Below, piece after piece: positions 21,946-33,689 of a DNA stretch of 64,000 bases. Source of the stretch: Stictocephala bisonia (lineage: Eukaryota; Arthropoda; Insecta; Hemiptera; Membracidae); NCBI GenBank assembly GCA_035578905.1, contig JAQJVL010000082.1, forward strand, positions 1,534,237 to 1,598,236. The letters are read 5' to 3'. The number at the start of each line of letters is the position of its first letter. Positions within the stretch are counted from its first letter, which is position 1. Below the pieces are notes generated by a model, which was given only the letters and a program-made list of their open reading frames with translations, did no database searches and had not been told where the DNA came from. Both the position numbers and the translations under genes were made by a program.

Positions 21946-24660
21946 ACAACTTGAGTTTCATAGTGCAAGTTCTAACTGGTGTCATATGTAAATTATGGCG
22001 TTTCTTTCAATTCAGTGTATTTTGACTCCCGGGTTTAGGGTTATTACTGCTAATCGAGTATATAAAGCGAATACACAACCTCCAGTGTTGTACAAAATTA
22101 AAAAGTTCAGAAAATATTAGTTTTTATGTTTTGAAATGTTTAAAAACTATCAAGAACAATATTTTTTTCTATACTAAAATAAATAAATGAAAAGTATGTA
22201 TGTAAGGGAATGGCATTTAGCTCTTACACTAAAATTAGTTTTAAATGTTAAAAAATGTAAACATAAACATAGGGTTTTCATTGAAAACTAAAATGGAAAG
22301 TATTCTTCAAAATCCTAACAAAAAATAAATAATAAGACAAGTCTGGCATATATAAAATAAATTGTGACTGTTGTGAAAAACTTTAGATTTTCCAAAGAAA
22401 ATCAAAACGAATAACTTAATTAGTGGAACACTTATTTAGTTTTTAATATAACAGACTTGAAACAATTGTTAAATGTGCTGAAAATATAAGTTTTTTAAAA
22501 TTAATTTAATAAACAAATAAATAAATTAAAGAAATAAACTACGACGAATACTTTTCGAAAGTTCATAAAACTATTAAGATCAAGAAAACCGAAGACCTCC
22601 TTGTAAACAATTAACCAAAACTATTTCAAAATGACCCATTACTGTTAAGTTTAAATATTTGACTTTATTCATTAAAAATTTTCTATTATGAACGATATCA
22701 ATCATGAAATTTATTTAATTGTTATATTTAAACAAACTGTTTTATTACATAAGTAAGCAATGTATTAATCTGTAACACTTTTGTTTGTCTGATGTTTTTA
22801 TCTTCGATAACGTATAGTGGCCTTACCAAATACAAATTGTATTATTGGAATGTTGAGAAAAACACTTATCTTCGAATTATTAGTTTATATATTTGCAGGA
22901 TGAGTAGTTTTAACAAATACTTTTTCTCTGTTTTATTTAAATTGATTTATACAACTAAATAAACAAATATATAATCAAATGAAAAATAATTTGGACTTAT
23001 CGTAAGCTTGAATGGGTATTTTGTATCTGCTTTTTTACTAATGTAATGAGTAATCAGAGTGATAAGAATTATCGAGGACAAAAATATTAATACTTTTCAG
23101 TTTTCGGGAAAAAAAGTTTGGTGTTAGAGCAATTTGGTTTCTAATAAGCTTAGGTATATTGCATAGATGTAAAAAGATCTGGTACTAGGAGCTTATCTTG
23201 CTTCCGTGATGTACGTGTGCTAACAAGTGAATACATTCATTCGGGTACATTATGGTTAGCAGATAATTAACAACACTAACATATTTTATAATTTAATGTT
23301 TCGATTTCAATAATAAAGTAGAAATACGTATTCCTACATGATTATCATGCATGATAAGCGTTGATAAGCTATTTATAGTTTCATTTAACGTACTTCTACA
23401 TAATGAAGAATTTCTTTAATTTAGTAATTGAATTATTATTACTAAATAAATTTCGATTAGAATGAAGTTGTTAAAATTTTATCTCTGTGAAAGAATTTTA
23501 AGGGTAGGAGAAGTTTATGATAGCTTCGTTGCCATTTCTGGTGTTCCAGAATGATAAAACTTAGGGCTTTGGGTTTAAAAATATTTATTAATGACATACT
23601 TTTTATGTTATGATCTATCGTAATATCTGGCTGAGCGAGGGATGGTTTCGGTTCTAACTCAATTAGTCGGCATTATATCTTTTGCTGTGATTGCAAAAAA
23701 ATCAACTAATTTCAATTAATATATGTCACACAAAGGGCCTATTGTAAACCATCTTGAAATTTACTTCTAATTCAAAATGGCATAAATGTATTCAAAAGAG
23801 TTGGCTGTTCTCGCCTGCTGTATGCAATTATCGGTAAACGGTAAATAATTCTGTGATAGAGAAAAAGGTAAAACATATTAAAACTGTAGAACATTGATAC
23901 TTGCTCTTTGAAGAGTTCATCAGATTTGAATTGAAATTAACAAATTTTTTGTAGAAAAAAACATCTGTGCATACTCAATTCCAATCTAGATTTTTAAACA
24001 CCAACTCCCATCTATAAATACTTCTAATCTAGTAATAAATTAATCCAACTTAGGTCTATTTCACAGAATTACTAGTAAAACACGTACATAAGTGGGTATA
24101 AATAACTAACCACTTAGAGTATTTGAATTGTTGGAAGAGTTGTTCTTAAAAATTTAACAAATGTTTGAAAACAATTTTGAAAACACTAATTGATTTGATA
24201 TAAACTAAACCCACATTAAATCGTACATGACCATAGATTTTTGAAATTAACAAGATTGTTGTTTGATAGGACACGCTGAAATTATGAGGAAACGAGCGAA
24301 GGCCGACCTTTTCACAAGTTTCTGGAATTTCCATTCACCATATTGTTTTGGCGTGAATCTTCATCCCTTATCCGCAATAGTAGAAGGGTGCCTGGAGGTG
24401 TTTGGGTTCATTTAGCTAGGGAGTGTTCTGCGGGGGTAGGGGGACAATCCCTCTTTGTACTTAAGGTATATTTATATTTAGAACATCTTATTTTAAAGAG
24501 TTGCGAACAAAATACAAGATAAAATGTTGCGAATGTACAACAAAATATCGCAATGTGATGAAATGTCAGTATATACAATAAATATTGAATATATTCATTT
24601 TAGTTTTCTTAAATAAATAGTTTTTAATTAGCATAATACGTGTTGGTACATATACAGTAC
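21946..24660. other. AT-rich DNA, nothing recognised
   Basis: No gene supported. A perfect 16-bp palindrome, TTATCATGCATGATAA, is at 23342-23357. 24384-24430 (GTGCCTGGAGGTGTTTGGGT) is similar to 49588-49625 (GTGCCCGGATGTGTTTGGGT). Confidence 0.45.
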
Positions 24661-24918
24661 AAGTAAACGTCACACAACACAAATTTATTACAATATAAGC
24701 ACAAAATGTACAAATATTATGGTGATTGATTTCGGCGAACCACGCTCACCTTCCTCAGACCAGAGATAATCACAAAAAAAAAAAAAAAAAAAAAACACAA
24801 AAACAAATTTTTTGTGATAACTGAGGAAGATGAGCGTGGTTCGCTGAAATCAATCACCATAATATTTGTGCATTTTGTGCTTATATTGTAATACATTTGT
24901 GTTGTGTGACGTTTACTT
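24661..24918. repeat. Inverted repeat, two ~110-bp arms around an A-rich spacer
   Basis: The left arm (24661-24780) starts AAGTAAACGTCACACAACAC and includes GGTGATTGATTTCGGCGAAC. The right arm (24808-24918) is its near-complete reverse complement. The centre is an A run at 24774-24795. Either a fold-back element or two opposed copies of one repeat. Confidence 0.85.
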
Positions 24919-25023
24919 TTACCGTATTCTTGAATAAAAACTTATACATTTCGAAAATATTTTGGGTTTGATAATGGTAAAAATCCACTATAATAGGTAA
25001 GATTAAAATATAATAAGTAAAAC

Positions 25024-25254
25024 CACAGAGAAGAAAGAAACGAAGGTGGCATCCAATAATGCGCTCTAGCTTACCATGTGACAGGGCCAGCATCTTGTCA
25101 ATCCTTCCCTTCATCCTACCAAATCCTCAAGGATAAACGTAGTAATTATGAATACATATGTATAAAGATGTACATTAGATGTAATATTTTTATAACTACC
25201 CTTGAGGTGGTTTTTGCAGCCATAAAAGTGACCTCTGTTTATTTTTTCTCTGTG
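25024..25254 (+). mobile_element. CACAGAG MITE (family B), copy 4
   Basis: Begins CACAGAGAAGAAAGAAACGA and ends GTGACCTCTGTTTATTTTTT plus CTCTGTG; the ends are inverted repeats of about 20 bp. Interior AAATCCTCAAGGATAAACGT and TAAAGATGTACATTAGATGT match other copies. No coding. Confidence 0.8.
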
Positions 25255-25615
25255 AGAAAACTATGTACAAAGTACCCATAGATGTAAGTAAAAAACGTTA
25301 AATAGTAGTTTCCTTAAAAAACTCGTCTAATTATCGAATTTCATCGTCCTCTAAATTAGTTAACACCATCAAACTCAAATAACATGTTGGAGAAGTCTCG
25401 GTTTCTATTAAATCTTTAAATGTTTGTGCCAATAATATTGCGATTATTGGGTGGCTAATTGGTAGGAAGCATAATTAGTTAAGGTCAAGTTTAATAAAAA
25501 CTATGGGTTTCCAGTTCAGTCCCAACTAAAGTCGACACAATTTTGTAAAGGACCACCTTTTATTTGTTACTTGGCAATTAATTAGTGAATTTAATTGAGC
25601 TAGCCTAAATGTGAA
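25255..25615. other. AT-rich DNA, nothing recognised
   Basis: No gene or repeat seen. Confidence 0.4.
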
Positions 25616-25894
25616 CACAGATAAGAAACAGAGGTCACTTTCTTATGACCATAGCGAACGCTTCAGTGGCAGTTAATATAGATTACAACTAATGAGTTTT
25701 ATATATATAGATTAGATCTTTATACATTTTTATTAATATTTACTACGTTAATGCTTAAGGATTTGGAAGGAACTGTCAATGTACTAAACCTGCTATAATC
25801 CACGAAAAAATTTAAGACATAATTACTCGACTCACCAAATCGACACAAATTTAGAGCACTATTGTATGCGACCTCCGTTTTTCTTTTATCTGTG
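25616..25894 (-). mobile_element. CACAGAG MITE (family B), copy 5
   Basis: Opposite orientation to copy 4. Begins CACAGATAAGAAACAGAGGT and ends ACCTCCGTTTTTCTTTTATC plus TGTG. Contains GAACGCTTCAGTGGCAGTTA, as in the copy at 37.3 kb. No coding. Confidence 0.8.
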
Positions 25895-26402
25895 GTTTGT
25901 AAAAGATTACATACACTCATACCTCTCGTCTCACTTATTCGAAAGTTATATTCGCCCATATGGTAACATCGTATTAAGAATAAGTAAATGAATTGAGTTT
26001 TAAAATAACATATATGAACTTATATCTAGTATATGAACTTAACTTAGTTTTATCTAGTATATGAACTTAAGTAATCTAGTTGTCACGAGAAAATAGAATA
26101 GAAATATATAAAACTTCGTTAAACTATAATATTGGACACTAACCTAACTTTTACTCAACCTGATCTAACCTATGAGATTTTGCTTTTATAAAAGACATGA
26201 CATAGCATAAGAATAAGAATAGCAATAAATTATTAACATTTGAAAACCAACATTAAACCTTGAAGATAATAACCTGCATTTTCCAAATTCATTTGTGTGA
26301 GTACAATATGAAACATTTACATAGTTAAAAAGACTGACATTAATAATTGAGGGATATGTATTGTTGTATTTGTGCAGTAAGAAATATTTTTCCAATAACG
26401 AC
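25895..26402. other. AT-rich DNA with a short direct duplication
   Basis: TATCTAGTATATGAACTTAA occurs twice (about 26022 and 26051). Nothing else recognised. Confidence 0.4.
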
Positions 26403-26560
26403 GTGGGGAATGAGATCTGAATGCGATCGACCCCCCCCCCCTCTATTGTCCTGACGTCATTATCTGGGTGGTTCCGGTAATGGAGAAGACATTAGTCCAG
26501 GCCCCACCCTCAAATTCACAAGGAAAGCTACTAATTAGAACTTAGATTCACACAAAGTGT
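26403..26560. repeat. Repeat family F, copy 1
   Basis: GTGGGGAATGAGATCTGAAT, TCTATTGTCCTGACGTCATT, ATCTGGGTGGTTCCGGTAAT and GAGAAGACATTAGTCCAGGC recur at 54357-54530. A C run at 26431-26442 lies inside. Class unknown. Confidence 0.65.
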
Positions 26561-27479
26561 AAAATATTAGTGAAATTTTAGTAATGACGTATCTTTATTT
26601 TTTAAAGTGTAATGTAACAAAATTGCGCGTTATTTCTTAGCATGTTACATTATTAAATTATATTTTTGTGAACCTCCTTGTAAAAAATATTGATGGTTTC
26701 TTGGTGAAATCGTATATTCAATTCAATTAATTCAATTAATTTGCAAGCGCAAATACACATTGCTGCAGTGCATATATAAACCATTTAGCTATATGCTAAT
26801 TTATGTAAAATGTATATTACTAAATATTTTTGTCGTTATTTAATATTCAAACAAATAATATGCAGTTAAAAATGCAAAAAACTCAGAATTAATCTATTTA
26901 ACTAGCATGCAAGTAAACTGTCCTATTTTATACAACATAAACAGAAAAAAATAACAATAAATTAAATCAAGTATTATGGATTTCTTTCTTTTTTTTCTTT
27001 GACAGAGAGAGAGAGTGGTAAATATATATTTATAAATAAGCAGTATATGAATATTCAAGATCAAACCAAGAACCAGCATAATTTTCAAGAATGCTCCTGA
27101 TATTTTAGAGGGCTCGTCGGGACAATACCTTGGAATTCCTGACATGCAGTTTTAAATATACAATAGAGTGAAACTTACTCAAATCCTGTATATCCAATAT
27201 TATGAGTCCACCGTTACGGACATGCTTATTAGTTTGTGATTAACATCAGCAGCCAAACAATTTAAACAATATAAACAATTTAATGAAAATATACAACAAA
27301 TATACTACAACACAAGTACAACCAAATTTTCCCCGGTAGGATTTCTTTTTAAAAATAATGTTTAAGTCATGGTCTATTTCTTTTTCGAAATAGATACTGT
27401 TTAAATATTTTTAACCAAAAATATCTTTAAAAATCTATTAATCAATTTACTTGAGTTAATTTATATTATAAAATAAATG
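26561..27479. other. AT-rich DNA, nothing recognised
   Basis: No gene or repeat supported here. Confidence 0.4.
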
Positions 27480-27488
27480 TAGGGGAGT

Positions 27489-27521
27489 GGGGTAAGACCG
27501 GGTGGTGGGGTGAATCCGGGT
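27489..27521 (+). repeat. Left-end pair of 15-bp pogo motifs
   Basis: GGGGTAAGACCGGGT (27489-27503) and GGGGTGAATCCGGGT (27507-27521), in direct orientation 18 bp apart. The first belongs to the terminal inverted repeat. Confidence 0.85.
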
Positions 27522-27846
27522 ACCTCAATATTCACTTGACAAGTGCTGCTTTCTGACGGAGACTGGTGGAACTACGTTCTCCTAGTCAAGAAGAAGCGGC
27601 GGCCATTACTTACGTTGACTGTGGAGTGAACGCCTGACTCGTATTTCGGTAAGTGTATTTTTTCGTATTTTCCTTCCAATGTAGGTTGGTTTTGTATGGT
27701 ATACAACTAATTCTTTGCGTAGTTATCTGTATTGTCCATTACATATGGCGATAGCATTTTTAATTGGCTTTCATCCTATATAAAACACTTAAATCAGGAT
27801 AATTTATTTAGTGGATTATGGCTAGGTCTCTCTAACCTGTACATTT

Positions 27847-27903
27847 GGGGTGAGTACGGGTACCATAGGTGGGGCAAGACCGGGTAGTACCCGGTCTTGC
27901 CCC
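27847..27903. repeat. Internal left cluster of the 15-bp motif with a perfect hairpin
   Basis: GGGGTGAGTACGGGT (27847-27861), then GGGGCAAGACCGGGTA (27871-27886) and its exact reverse complement (27888-27903) separated by one G. The hairpin lies in the intron of the transposase gene. Confidence 0.9.
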
Positions 27904-28162
27904 ATGGTTCATTACCGTATATAACAATTTGATACGTTCTCATAGTGCGAATGTATGATAATATAACATTAAATTACTGATGTAATAAACAATAACATTG
28001 TGTCTATAATACAATTCAGAACCATTAATCGCTTTCCCCAGTTATTTTATAAATAATTTCACATTTTTCAAGTATATTATTCAAAATGTGAATTAATGTA
28101 AAACTCAATTAATTTAACTTGTATTTTCAACCTAACTTGTCTGTTTTGTTGCAGAGTAGAGT

Positions 28163-30142
28163 ATGCCGAGGACGTATCAGAGAAAATCTAATCGTCAGTC
28201 ATGGATTCAGGAGAGTATGGAAGCAGCCACCCAAGAAGTTCTGTCAGGTAATATGGGTTATATGAAAGCTGCAAAATCCCACAATGTTCCACAAAGTACT
28301 TTAGAAGACAGAGTAAAAAAAGCTAGACAAAATCAATTAAATCCTGCAGAAGCAAGTAGTAAAGGTAGATTGGGACCAATGACAACAGTTTTTTCTAAAG
28401 AGCAAGAAAAAGAATTATCGGACCATATTTTATTGCTAGAAAGAAGACTTTTTGGCTTAACATTAACAGATGTTCGTAAATTGGCATATGAGCTTGCAGT
28501 TCGCAACAATCTGCAGCATAAATTCAGTACAGTATTTAAGATGGCTGGAAAAGACTGGCTGTATGGGTTCCTAAGCAGGCACAAAAATATTGTTTTGCGG
28601 AATCCTGAAAATACTTCCCTTGCAAGAGCCATGGGCTTTAATAAACAGGCAGTAAATAAATTTTTTGATTTACTTGAAAATGTATACCAAAAATATAAAT
28701 TTGATCCTACTGATATTTATAATGTAGATGAGACGGGAATAACAACTGTTCCTAACAAGCCATCTAAAATACTAGCTATGCGTGGAAAGAAGCAAGTTGG
28801 AGCTTTGACTTCAGCAGAACGTGGAGATTTAGTCACTGCCGAGACATGCATGAACGCAGCTGGTAATTTTATGCCAACCATGTTTATATTTCCAAGAAAG
28901 AGGGAAAACCCATTGCTCATGGATGAAGCACCACCCGGAAGTTTTGCTCAGTATCACCCAAGTGGATGGATGCAAGCTGAAATCTTTGTGTACTGGTTTA
29001 AAAAGTTTGTAGAATTTTCGAAGCCAAGTCCTAATAAACCAGTCTTATTGATTTTAGACGGTCATGCCACTCATACAAAGAGTTTAGATCTAATAAATCT
29101 TGCTAGAGACAACAATGTTACTTTGTTATGTTTACCACCTCACTGTTCGCATCGAATGCAACCACTGGACGTGACCTTTATGTCACCTTTGAGCACATAT
29201 TACCAACAAGAAGTTCGGCAGTGGCTAGCAATGCATCCTGGACGGGCTGTTACCATCACCAGATTGCCAAACTCTATGGAGCAGCCTATATACGAGCAGC
29301 AACAATGAAAACAGCTGTGAATGGCTTTAAAAAAACCGGAATTTATCCGCTCAACCGGAATGTATTTCCTGACCATTTATTTGCTCCTTCTGAGACAACA
29401 GAAAGAGAGGAACCTCCTACTGTTGCAGTGGACAACCGTCCAGCCATTGGGGCCGTTGAAAATAATCAACTGCCTGTGCCTGAAATAAACCTAGCAAGAG
29501 ACAATGAAGGCGAACAACTGCTCTCCTTTTCTAACACTACTTCACAATTGCATATTCCATGTGAAGATATGCAGTCGCCTCATGTTAATCAAGATGTGGC
29601 AAGAAATGATCAAGACATTCAACAGCCCTGCTGTTCAAAAAGTGTACAACCTGTTTCTCCAAGAGACATTATGCCACCGCCCCAAATGGATAGAAATAGG
29701 CCCCAAGGTAACAAAAGAAGAAAAGGCAAAACAGCTATTCTAACTTCATCGCCATATAAAACCGAATTAGAAAATATCCTGGAAGAAAAGAAGAAGGAAG
29801 CAGAGAAGAAAGCCAATAGAAAGAGAAAACTGTTTGATGCATCCAATGGAAAAAAGAAAGCAACTAAAAAGAAGGCAACTGAAAAGAAGACTAGTAATAG
29901 TTGTACTAAGAAATCTAAAAAGCAAAATGAGAAGAGTGCAGATGATCAACTGAGTGATTCTGCAAGTGAAGCTGATTCGGATGCCGTGTGCATATATTGT
30001 AATGATTTTTATTCCAATTCTAAGGACAAAGAAGGTTGGATCCAATGTGTGAAGTGCCAGGGGCTGGGCACATGACGACTGCAGTGGAGTAGAGGAGGAG
30101 GAAGACTCTTTTGTTTGTGAATTATGTATAGTTAGGTGCTAA
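28163..30142 (+). pseudogene. Pogo-like transposase with C-terminal PHD finger, two frameshifts
   Basis: Residues 1 to about 60 form a helix-turn-helix DNA-binding region (AATQEVLSGNMGYMKAAKSH, VPQSTLEDRVKKA), followed by a CENP-B-like second HTH (about 78-150). The DDE_1 catalytic core has D189 (IYNVDETGI), D299 (LLILDGHATH) and D336 (RMQPLDV), a complete DDD triad with 36 residues between the last two. Near 29258-29262 one base seems lost; coding continues in the next frame with QIAKLYGAAYIRAATMKTAV and GFKKTGIYPLN. A long Lys-rich linker follows. The C-terminus is a PHD-type zinc finger (CIYC, CVKC, then after an extra G in the run at 30059-30063, HDDC and CELC) ending at TAA 30140-30142. 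PHD fingers bind histone tails; here that is inference. The start follows the splice acceptor by eight bases. Confidence 0.88.
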
Positions 30143-30242
30143 AATACGTTCCGCAACTAATTCTTTGCAGTTGAAATACTTTCTAATCAAACTTTAATAA
30201 TTTTGACCATTAATTTTGATTTCTCATATAATTAACATGTGT

Positions 30243-30278
30243 ACCCGGTCTTACCTCACCCTCGGGGTAAGACCGGGT
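30243..30278. repeat. Internal right hairpin of the 15-bp motif
   Basis: ACCCGGTCTTACC (30243-30255) and GGTAAGACCGGGT (30266-30278) are perfect inverted copies with a 10-base loop. It sits after the coding region, about 185 bp from the right end, mirroring the left cluster. Confidence 0.88.
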
Positions 30279-30465
30279 GATGTGCCATTTTTTTGTAAAA
30301 TAATCATAAAAAATAAAACTATGATATATGAACATTTTTAGAGTCATATATCGTTGAAGAGACAACTGCCGAGTATTTGTACAAAAAACAATGTTAATTA
30401 TTTTAATAAATGTATTTTCAAAAATAGTCAAACATTAGCTACCCGGTCTTACCCCACTCTCCCTA

Positions 30466-31056
30466 CTTTACCCTGTATAGTTCAATATTGAAGTCGAATT
30501 ACAAATAAATTTGACTTTTCGCCAATTTTTGCAACGTGGCTTTTACTTATCGTATCATTTCAGCTCTACAACATCGGAAAATACGGCTGAATTTGGTTTG
30601 AGTGATAAAATTATAGTTTACATCTTTGTTTGATTAAAAGCAAAACACACAAATATATAGAGGGTCCTATGTGTATATGTATAGAACCTTTTAGTTTTCC
30701 ATCAGAACTATGCGTTTTCTTTTTACAGTAAGCCAATTTCAAAATAGAAAGTTATATAACAGCTATTATGATTTATATTACAGTTAACAGCTGACTAACA
30801 GACAATAAATCAGCTGTTAGATTTATTCCTAAATCAGCTGTTTTTACAAGAATCAGTTCCTTTTTCAGATGATATAATTTTTAATATTTTATTACCAGTA
30901 AATAGTTTTTACAATTTTGGTTTAGATTTGTTTATTTAAATAGTTAAATTTAGTGAGCACAAGATTTAGTAAATCAAACATAATGGGTTTAACCTGCAAT
31001 AATTCATAATTATTCTCGATGTTATATCGTTACTACAAACTAAATAACACGGAAGC
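30466..31056. other. AT-rich DNA with CAGCTG motifs
   Basis: TCAGCTGTT and AACAGCTG recur around 30760-30845 (AGTTAACAGCTGACTAACAG, AAATCAGCTGTTAGATTTAT, AAATCAGCTGTTTTTACAAG). No gene. Confidence 0.4.
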
Positions 31057-31150
31057 CGGGTGATAATTTTGGCTTACCCGGAGCTCCGCAATCCCTCGGT
31101 GTGCCACAAGCCGCAGCTCGGCTGTGGAAGAGGTAATCCCAAGTCCACCC
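31057..31150. repeat. Repeat family C, copy 1
   Basis: GTGATAATTTTGGCTTACC, CGCAATCCCTCGG and GTGCCACAAGCC recur at 51243-51345. GC-richer than the surroundings. Class unknown. Confidence 0.7.
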
Positions 31151-31905
31151 ATACATGCGTCGGCTGTTATTTATGATAATTGATTATTATAAACAAGAGC
31201 AGGCAGCATACATCAACTTATTGTTAAAACACGCATTCTACAATTGGTAAATTTAGTATATAGGGCTCCCACCCAATTTTAGTGGTCTATTGAAAACAAG
31301 TCAATACTAACTATACGATTAAAATTAATATAAAATTTTCGGTGCAAATTCCGATCTTTAAAAAAAAAATAGAACAACAAAATTTTTACAACAATATCCT
31401 GAACACAAATATGACATAAAATCATTCATTTGGCAAATAATAACTGAGAAATTCAATAATGGTAGCCCTTTTCGCTTAGTTACCCTTCTCTCCGTGATTC
31501 TCTCCAAACCATCACATCAATATAAAACCTCAGGCTGCTGCCATTCTACTAGATAAAAAGTTTTATAGTCTAGAAAACCCAATGAGTCTACATTAACAGG
31601 ATGCAATGTCGTGCAATCACGTCACAGTTAGAAGAAATTACCTTAAACATTTCACGATGAAAACAAAATTAGTCAAGTTTTGTGTCATGTCTATGTTTTT
31701 TGTGTCAGCGGTTGAAATAAAATCTCACATTAAATTAATTCGAATGTTACTTACTCTTAGGGAAAAAAGGAAAAGTTGAGGGGCTGTTTCTACCCCTTAG
31801 GAATGGAATTTCGAGAAATTCTTTCTATGATACAAAAGCTAACTTCCTTCCAAATTTCATTATAATATTTTCTGTGGTTCCAAAATTTCGTTATGAGTGA
31901 GTACA
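31151..31905. other. AT-rich DNA, nothing recognised
   Basis: No gene or repeat seen. Confidence 0.4.
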
Positions 31906-33429
31906 TACTGTCGGATTCAAAAAGCAATGTACTTGAGTTTGAACCTCTGCTAGAAAATAAATACTAATCCGATTTCGTTGTGTTGTATACCAAAATGTAG
32001 CTTATTTAATTCTATGTAATTTCATATAACTTACATGTTTTTTAAGGCTTTAAGAATTTTTTTATAGCAGGTAGAATATAAACAACATGGAATTATAGAA
32101 CTTTTGGAGAAAAGCTCAACTTTAAACATTTCTAAAACAAAAAGTACTAAAGATAAGTCAGTGAAACTTTAAATGTTTGTGAAAAAAGTTGTGTTTTATA
32201 GTATGTTTTGCGAAATCTTCTGTTGTAATTTTTGTAAACCCTTCCAATCTTAATAATGGCTGATCATACTTCCAAAATGGTTAAAAAATATCGGATTTGA
32301 AAAATAAAGTAAGATTATAAAACAGTAATTGTGATAAAAAAATCTTGCGATTTTATATCACATGATAATCCAACAGACATAGAAGTGTGCTCATGTGTAA
32401 GCAAATCCCCTCGGGCAGCACTTCAAAACTAGTTTCAACTCAGCATTTCGGCGTTGCCGAATCGTGCGCCTGGAAGTATTTAAACAGCGCACAAAAGGTT
32501 TATTACTGTGGAAGTAATGAACAATTAATAAACCATGTTTTCTATCTAAATTTAAACCATTTTTAATGACCTTTTCTCATGAGGGCTTTGAACCTCCAAT
32601 GACAGGTTTAAAATGTTATAGCTCTAAAAAGATTGTCAAATTAAAAAATAACTTATTTACAGGATTTACAATTACAGTATGTAAATTTCCCATGTAACAA
32701 GCTAAGTGTAACGAGAAAATGAGAGCCACTCATTATATTGGTGATTTAAGGATGTACTTAACACATTTCTGGTAACTGTGAGTGATTCATCAGCCTTTAG
32801 CTGTAACTTGTATACCTGTCATTCATAGCTAATAACCTAATACGTTCACTTCACGCGGACGTCCAGCTGCATGAACTGGCAACACCGCGTTTGTTGACTC
32901 GGCCGGTCGTGCAAGTTACGGCACATGTCTGTTGAATTATCATGTGATATAAAATTGCAAGCGTTTTTTTATCACACTTACCATTTTATAATCTTACTTT
33001 ATTTTTCAATTCGTTATTTTTGAACAGTTTTGGAAGTTTGTATGATCAGCCATTTTTTAGTTTACAATGGTTTACAAAAATTACAACAGAAAATTTCGTA
33101 AAAAAGTAAAAATTCTAGAATTCAGATAGACTACAAAAAAGCCAACCTTCATAACACGTGTTTAAAGTTTCACTGACTTATCTTTAGTACTTTTTGATTT
33201 AGAAATGTTTTAAGTTGAGCTTTACACCAAAAGTGCTAAAATTTGGTGTTTATTTTTATTCTACCTGCTATAAAAATTCTTAATATCTTTAGAAAAACAT
33301 GTAAGTTATATGAAATTACGTACAATCAAATGAGCTAAATATTGGCGTACAACACAACGGAATCAGATGGATATTTTAATTGTAACAGTGGTTCAAACAC
33401 GAGTAAATTGCTTTTTGAATCGGACAGTA
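31906..33429. mobile_element. Fold-back element with ~575-bp inverted arms
   Basis: The left arm (31906 to about 32485) begins TACTGTCGGATTCAAAAAGC and the right arm (about 32855 to 33429) is its reverse complement, ending GAATCGGACAGTA. Matching landmarks run the whole way: TTCATATAACTTACATG with the opposed CATGTAAGTTATATGAA; AAAGATAAGTCAGTGAAACT with its complement; ATCACATGATAATCCAACAG with its complement; GGCGTTGCC with GGCAACACC. The central ~370 bp is not repeated. No coding. Its transcript would form a long duplex. Confidence 0.88.
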
Positions 33430-33689
33430 GTTGTTGGATTTTATATATGAAAACTAATTTATCAAGGGAAATCATACTTAACTAATTTCTTCCTATTTAT
33501 CTCGTTAAACAATAGGTATGCAAATATCAGCTTAAACTGTTATATGGGTAGGGAGGATTAGTAGGTTTTAGAAAAAAGTTTTAGCTTTATATCTGACAAA
33601 TTTAACGTGGTTGTTATCAGATTACTAAGTCCATTTTCATTTAATAGCAAACAAATCATATTTCATTTTTAATCTGATAAATTAACTAA

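Larger units (their letters stand above)
27482..30463 (+). mobile_element. Pogo-like (Tc1/mariner superfamily) transposon, full length
   Basis: A 2982-bp element flanked by TA (27480-27481 and 30464-30465), the duplication Tc1/mariner-type elements make. The ends are inverted repeats: GGGGAGTGGGGTAAGACCGG at the left and, on the other strand, GGGAGAGTGGGGTAAGACCG at the right. It holds a non-coding first exon with a donor (GTAAGT, 27649) and an acceptor (TTGTTGCAG ending 28154), giving a 506-bp intron just before the ATG at 28163. An AATAAA lies at 30312-30317. Structure is complete; coding has two one-base lesions. Confidence 0.92.
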
